NCBI GenBank assembly: GCA_037367405.1
Contig: JAZKJV010008263.1
Span: forward strand, 186,001 to 250,000
From: Ottelia alismoides
Lineage: Eukaryota > Streptophyta > Magnoliopsida > Alismatales > Hydrocharitaceae
Length of the DNA stretch: 64,000 nucleotides
Reading direction: 5' to 3'
The position numbers were made by a program, and so were the translations under genes. The notes under the pieces were generated by a model, which ran no database searches, was not told the DNA's origin, and saw only the letters and a list, made by a program, of their open reading frames with translations. Positions 58,601 through 64,000 of this stretch are shown piece by piece; position 1 is the first letter of the stretch, and each line of letters starts with the position of its first letter.

Positions 58601-58960
58601 AACTACTGCTTCGACCACTCAAAGGAACGATTGACCTAGTATGATTGTGGTATGTAATAACAATGTAGGTTTGTCCATATCCATGACAACAAAATCAACA
58701 TGGAATTTCATTCCATGCACCATTATAATAACATCCTCTAAGATGCCCCTCAGCGTCTTAATCGATTTATTAGCAAACTGAAGGATAATCCTAATCATTT
58801 TAATAGGTCCTAACTTAAGCTTAGTGATGATAGGATGTCATTAGATTAATGGAGGAACCGCTATCAAGAAGAGTGTGGTCTAATTCATGCTCAAATATTT
58901 GGCAACGAATGTGAAGTGCTCCCTTATATTTCTTTTTAGGCAGGAGGTTGTTGATGGCAT
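58601..58960 (-). pseudogene. pol: Element 4 pol: protease remnant
   Basis: Near 58850-58890 the minus strand encodes HTLLDSGSSINLM, the aspartic protease active site with the canonical Asp-Ser-Gly. Other parts match Element 1's protease in interrupted frames. Useful as an outgroup for the Asn in Element 1. Confidence 0.75.
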
Positions 58961-59149
58961 GAACTGTTGCCATGTTCAATATGTGTTTTGTTATTTTCTT
59001 TTGTTTTTTCTACCTTGTCTGGTGCTTTTGTGTACATGCCCCTTTCATTCCCTTTTTTCACAACAGGCATGTACACCATGGACTTGAGGAGTGGCATCTC
59101 TAGAAATATGTTTTGTAAGATCTCAAACACTGTACAATCAGATATGGTT

Positions 59150-60477
59150 GTTTTTAATTTTTGATTTTTTTGGATTTATTCAGAGTAGAAGGAAATGGAA
59201 CAAAATCAAAAGAAACATCCAAATGTGAATCCTCATGTACATTAGGACAGCTAGAATCAGTCTGTACAGTGTTGTCCGAAATAGGTGAAGGAAAAACATA
59301 ATCTAAGACAAAACATGATGCTACTAATGGTGAAGAGGAAGAATCTGTGACTGGTGTGATCTCCCTCGCTGATGGTGATCTGCGTATTCCTTGTGAAAGG
59401 TGGTGGTGAAGGTGGTGAAACTCCAGACTCAGGTACTGCTACACTAGACATCTCGACTGTTGGTGAAGAAGCGGATGTAAAAGATGACGCTCTCTCAGTG
59501 GCTCGAGCACCTAACCCTAATTTTTGTGCAGGAGGCATGTAATCTTCTATAGCTCTTGAGATGAATGGTGTCAGATAAACATGTAAAATCAAGGGCCATA
59601 CCTATCTCGGGTGTGGATGGGTTATGGGGTACCCGCTCCTTGCGTTTGAAATTGTTGGGGTTGGCTTCGACCTATGCATGAAACATTTTCATTATGGTGG
59701 TCAGGTTGTCGATCCTCAGAGTTAGTTCATTCATTTTCTTCACGAGAAGTGAAAGATGATCAAGTGCAGGATTTACTGAAGGGACCTCTAGATGCTCAAT
59801 GACAAGCTATCACAGAGACTAATAGTATGGATGATGTTGGTATCCATATTGTTGTTGATAATGAGGAAGAGAATGGATATTCTCCATAAAATGTAATTTG
59901 TTGCTGATAAGATTGTGGAAAATATTGCAGGCTACATGTGGTGCTAGTTATGTATCCAATTATGGAAATGAAATGGAGACTGATAATGAGGTTGGAATTA
60001 CTGGTGCTGCTACTGTTGGGGTTTGCCTCCATGGAATTGTTGGGAGGGTCTCTCACCCGGCCGTGAACCCGAATGCCCTTGCCCTAATGGACGGGGATGG
60101 TTGCACTCATGGTCAAACAAGATACCATTCACCTCTTGAATGATAGGTGAAGGTGGATCCTGCTTCTTAAGAATGTATGGGTCTTCTTGTTGGTATGGAA
60201 CTATCTATTTTAAATGTTGCAAGACGACATGATTTGGGGACTACAAGTAGTAAATGTGATGAACTGTGGATGGTCCTATAGTACTCAGCTGGGTGGAAGT
60301 AGAAGTAGCCTTCTCCTAAGCTGAAGTGTCAACTGAACTACGCTGATCGTACTAATAAGAAGTTTCGTGTTCATTGTGATTTCATCTAGCTTGTCTAGTT
60401 CCTTTGTTTGATCACTTGGAGATTGTCAAGCTCCTTGGATTGCTCGTCAATGATGTCCACTATGGATAGGTGGTCCT
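59150..60477 (-). pseudogene. gag: Element 4 gag, C-terminal part (broken)
   Basis: Landmarks shared with Element 1's Gag C-terminus, in order: a VNGILFDHE-like segment near 60140, a Q/P/S-rich region (59800-60050), VEANPNNFKR near 59665 (VQANPNSLNR in Element 1), and an S/P-rich tail with an acidic end. HLSIVDIIDEQSKEL near 60460 corresponds to VSYIDNRISQFPK. Multiple stops. Cut at 60477 by LTR Y. The plus-strand frames here are shadows. Confidence 0.7.
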
Positions 60478-63400
60478 TGATGAATCCCCATTCATCACTC
60501 TTTATTTCTTTATTTTAGCTAGAAACCTTGGCAAAAAAACCATGTAAATACTTGTAAATATCATAAATTATCAAAATACAAGTATCATGTAATTATTCAT
60601 AATTAGCATGTTTTGTGTACAAATAAAAGAATAAAGAAATAAAAGAAAAAGAGGGAAATATTTAGAATAAATATTGAGTGACTTAATCCCAAGGGAAGGC
60701 CCAGCATGGGCCTGACCGCAAAAGAAACCAAGTAGAGAAAGATAAGGTCAATCATGGTGTACATAACCCTATGTATATAAATAATTTTATTTTCCTCAAA
60801 ATAAAAATAAAAAGGTGTTTCTCATATTTTGTACATATTTATAAATATAAAATAAAAATCAGAAAAATCAAAATAAAAATCAAAAAAAATAAAAATAAAA
60901 AGAAAAATAATAAAAATCAATTTCCACCTTGTATATATACCATGTACATATGTATATAGATATATTTATCTAACCAATGTAAATAAATCATAAAAGTAAA
61001 ATAAAAATACCTTTTATTCCAAATTTTATGTTGTAAATAAATAAAATATAAAATTGGAATAATTGTGCAAAAATAAACAATTAAAAATAAAAATCAAAAA
61101 TACATATGTGTATATACTTATATATAATAATAATATAATGTAAATACGTTATCAGTAAAAATACTTTGAAAATAAATAAACATTTTTCATTTTGAAAATT
61201 TTTCGAAATAAAATCATTTGCTATTTTTAAATGAATTTCTAAATAATTAATAAAAGGAATTTTCCTGTTGGTCCACGGGGGATTGTTGACCCCCGCTCAA
61301 CTCTCCCCCGCGGACCCCTTGCAGGCGAATCGGATTTCTGACCCGATTTCTCCAAATTTTTCCAACCTAATCCGATCCCCATATGCCTAAACCCCGAGCC
61401 CCTATTATCATCGATTGATCCGAGACCCTCGCCTGGGGATCTACCTAGGGATCCGTGCACCACCGTGCCCTGCCCGATCCCTTCTTTGCCGGATCTTGAC
61501 CACTATAAGGTCTCAGCTCTGCCGCACTTTCACTCTATCTTTGGCCATCGTCTTCCAGTCCCAGGACCTCCATCCTTCTCCCTAGAGTGACAGCTACCGA
61601 GTGAGGGTGGTGCAGCGAGGAGTGAAGGGCTGCAGCCACTGATCCGACGACCTTCGCCGCCGTGCTCCGCTACCGAGCGAGCTGAGCCTCTGGCCTCGAC
61701 GAGCCATCGAGGCAAAGACCCCAAGAGCTTCCTGACCTCCAGCATAGTCGACTACATCCATCAGGTACCCCCAATACCCCTTAGGTTAGGTTAATTTCCA
61801 TAATCCCCAATTTGCGCCGTCGGCCTTCGCGGACCGATTCACTTAGCTTCGACCCCCGATTCGATCATCTGACCTTCGATTAACGTTCACGAGACTCCTC
61901 TCCATCTTCTCCGCACCTCCGATCACCTTGGTTCGCCCCGGAACCAAGGCTCGAGTCTCCTCCATCGTCGCCTCATCGGAGACCCCCGCTCTGTCTCATT
62001 CCGACCACCCCTTCGCCCGCTAACGGGTCGAGGCACTTTTCCCTCGATCCAGGTTTCCTGCTGTGCAGCTTGCAGGTCAAATCGACCTCATCTGGAGGTC
62101 GATCCATTCGAGCACAGCAGCTCTGCGACTTCTTCTACGTCGGAGCTCTCCAGAGCTCCTCAGCCTCATCGGAGATACCTACCAGCTGGGACTAGCGTGG
62201 ACAATCGTTTCCCCATCTCAGCAGCTCTAGAGGAGCCCTCCACCGCGTGTACTGAGCCGGCGAACTTCACCGGCAAAGTGTTCTTGGAGGACCTCCAATT
62301 ACCATCCATCCGACCCTCCTCCGCTAGTTCTGATCATGGTCGTCCATCTGTAGAGCGTTTCTAGCCGATTGATCCATCTGAGGGTCGTGTCCAGCCGTTG
62401 GATCGAGTCCAGGCCTTCATCTGGAGAGTCGATCAACGAAGGGGTACCTGATATTCTCCACTGTCCGATCAACACGTGGATACCCTCGTCCGTCGATCGT
62501 TAATAATAGGGGTAATTTCTCATAGGCCCCCGTCCTTTTTATTATTTCCATTTAGTCCTGTAAATATTTTAGTGCATTGTTTTTTTTTTGGATAATTTGC
62601 ATCTGGGATCCTTAGTTTATTTTATTTGCATTATCGTCCCTGCATGTGTGAGATGCATGCTTCGACACGTGATATGTTGGACATTTTGCATGTATGGGCT
62701 TGGGTTTTCTGTTATGTTATGAATTGAAATTTTAGTTTCAATATTTGCAGTTATACCCCTGTGCGTAAATTAATTTGAACATGTGCTGATTGTTTGGGAA
62801 TTTTACACTTTATACCTTAAGTTTTTCGCATGTGTTATAATTTAGCTCTCTGAACTTTTTCTTACAAATAGGTCCCTATGTGTTGTAGCTCGTTTATTGG
62901 TTGAATAAAATAGCAAATAAACTCCAAATCAAGTGAAATTTGGATATGTGGCTCCTGCCACTGTGTAAAAATTTCCCTAATTTTTTGGGACATTTTTGTG
63001 ACTTTTTACTATTTTAAAAAAACAAAAACATGTATTTTTATTAATGTTTGGAAAAGAAAATCAAAGAAAAATATATAAACTTTTCTAAAAATTCTAAAAA
63101 AATTAGGGTAGTTTGTTTTGATGTTTTCTATCTTCTGCCCAATTTATGTGCTAGTTGGATTTATAAAACCCATAAAAATTGAAAACCCTAAAAATCTTAT
63201 AAAAATCATTAAAAATTCTATAAAATTCAAAAAAAAAGCAAACTCTTTTTATGTAGTTTAATTTTCGTATATATTTTTATAAAAATTGTCTCAGGATTTT
63301 TATAGACCACTTATATATTTTTAATTAGCCTTTCAAGTCTGGCTGCACATTGACTCACTGTTTTCTACTTTCTTGATTTTTTGAAAATCAAATAAAAATT

Positions 63401-63840
63401 GAAAAAATTTCTATAAAATTACCAAAAACCCTTAAAAATATAAAAACACAAAAACAATTTTATTTCAATTTTTTGAGCATTTTTTGTGTTGAAATAAATT
63501 GTTGAATTCTCTCTTTTATACATTTTCTTACATTTTCTTATATAATTAAAAACACAAAAAATTTTAAAAATATTTAAAATCCACCAAAAATATTTTCTTC
63601 ATTTTTTTATTGTCTTGACTACTTTGTAAGCCATAAGGCCAACCAGTTCTCCTTGAGTCCGACCCTGGTCGCTATACCAGGTTTATAAACTAGCGAGGAC
63701 CGCTATTTGATTTCCTTAATTTATCTTTCGATTTGGTGGTTCCTCATTTTTTTTCTTGACTAATCAAGCCTTGTTATTCGGGTCGAAATGACTCTAATTT
63801 TTCTTACCTTACCCTGATAGTGAGATATTTTCGATCATCA
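60478..63840 (+). repeat. Solo LTR 'Y' inserted in Element 4's gag
   Basis: 3363 bp from TGATGAATCCCCATTCATCA to CGATCATCA. Flanks GTCCT (60473-60477) and GTCCC (63841-63845) are a 4-of-5 target duplication. Layout: AT-rich U3 (60500-61250), GC-rich block (61260-62500), A/T-tract tail (62980-63600), LTR-end block and stem-loop (63645-63680). Element 4 resumes after it. No internal region, so it is a solo LTR. Frames at 61239 and 61530 are composition artefacts. Confidence 0.75.
63663..63680 (+). other. LTR end stem-loop of LTR Y
   Basis: CCTGGT (63663-63668), loop CGCTAT, ACCAGG (63675-63680), right after GAGTCCGAC. Compare CCTGT/ACAGG with the same GCTAT loop end in LTR X. Confidence 0.65.
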
Positions 63841-63845
63841 GTCCC

Positions 63846-64000
63846 CAATGATGGTCATATGAGAACTGTCTACCCTATCCACTTCATGTGATGCTATCAT
63901 ATTGATAGCCTTGTGGGGTACTGCAGGAGTCGTAACAAGATGCTTTTAAAAAGCACATAAAGAAGAAAGAGCTACTGATCTCTCCGCCATCTCCTCAAAA
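63846..64000 (-). pseudogene. gag: Element 4 gag resumes, to window edge
   Basis: By position this should be Element 4's Gag upstream of 60477. The sequence is too decayed and short for a firm match; it is assigned from the solo-LTR geometry. Confidence 0.35.

Larger units (their letters stand above)
49678..64000 (-). mobile_element. Element 4: decayed Athila-like retrotransposon (incomplete in window)
   Basis: It reads on the minus strand: gag (63.8 to about 59.2 kb, split by LTR Y), protease, RT, RNase H, integrase (58.9-55.1 kb), hairpin array (54.5-55.0 kb), 3' noncoding region, 3' LTR 49678-53039. Its 5' LTR and primer site lie beyond the right edge. Inserted in Element 3's gag in the opposite direction. 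Coding parts have many stops, so it is far older than Element 1 though clearly the same lineage. Confidence 0.88.

Overview
This 64-kb window is plant nuclear DNA made almost entirely of nested LTR retrotransposons. I see no host gene, tRNA or rRNA gene that I can defend. The evidence for a plant is Athila-clade Ty3/Gypsy elements with a tRNA-Asp primer site, Tork/TAR-like Ty1/Copia elements with an initiator tRNA-Met primer site, and a plant LINE remnant. This fits gene-poor, probably heterochromatic or pericentromeric DNA of a flowering plant with a large genome. The species cannot be read from the sequence. Many elements are heavily mutated, mostly C-to-T and G-to-A where this can be judged, as expected for old methylated DNA.

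Layout. (1) 1-1681 and 17109-18168 are the two halves of one Gypsy LTR ('X'), split by Element 1. (2) Element 1 (1682-17108, minus strand) is the youngest and best preserved: an Athila-like element with 3.1-3.2 kb LTRs, a tRNA-Asp primer site, a 1333-codon open pol, a gag broken in three places, and a 1.6-kb 3' noncoding region with repeated polypurine/hairpin units. (3) 18209-18540 is a Copia LTR fragment; 18541-19287 is unassigned LTR-like DNA. (4) 19288-22552 plus 31642-32073 is another Gypsy LTR ('0'), split by Element 2. (5) Element 2 (22553-31636, plus strand, target duplication ACCAT) has LTRs, primer site and polypurine tract but no gag-pol; a LINE fragment (22800-23457) sits in its 5' LTR. 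(6) Element 3 (Athila-like, plus) supplies an LTR end, primer site and leader (to 34906) and resumes as a broken gag at 48027-49677. (7) Copia element A (34907-48021, plus, target duplication TTTAT) interrupts Element 3 and itself contains a solo LTR of a related Copia (42678-45318). (8) Element 4 (49678 to the end, minus) is a decayed Athila-like element inserted in Element 3's gag; its own gag is interrupted by a solo LTR, 'Y' (60478-63840).

Order of events follows from the nesting: Element 3 is older than Copia A and Element 4; Copia A is older than its solo LTR; LTR 0 is older than Element 2, which is older than the LINE; LTR X is older than Element 1. Only Element 1 still has a long coding frame, and even it has a gag stop, a gag frameshift, a stop between gag and pol, and Asn where the protease should have Ser or Thr.

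The most interesting signals are non-coding structures shared by diverged copies. (a) An array of polypurine-tract plus stem-loop units lies between pol and the 3' LTR in Elements 1 and 4. (b) A short stem-loop near the 3' end of Athila-type LTRs keeps its pairing while its sequence changes. (c) A run of perfect hairpins with 3-nt loops occurs in the Copia LTRs, in four independent copies. (d) Leader and 3' noncoding blocks survive in Element 2 although all its coding DNA is gone.
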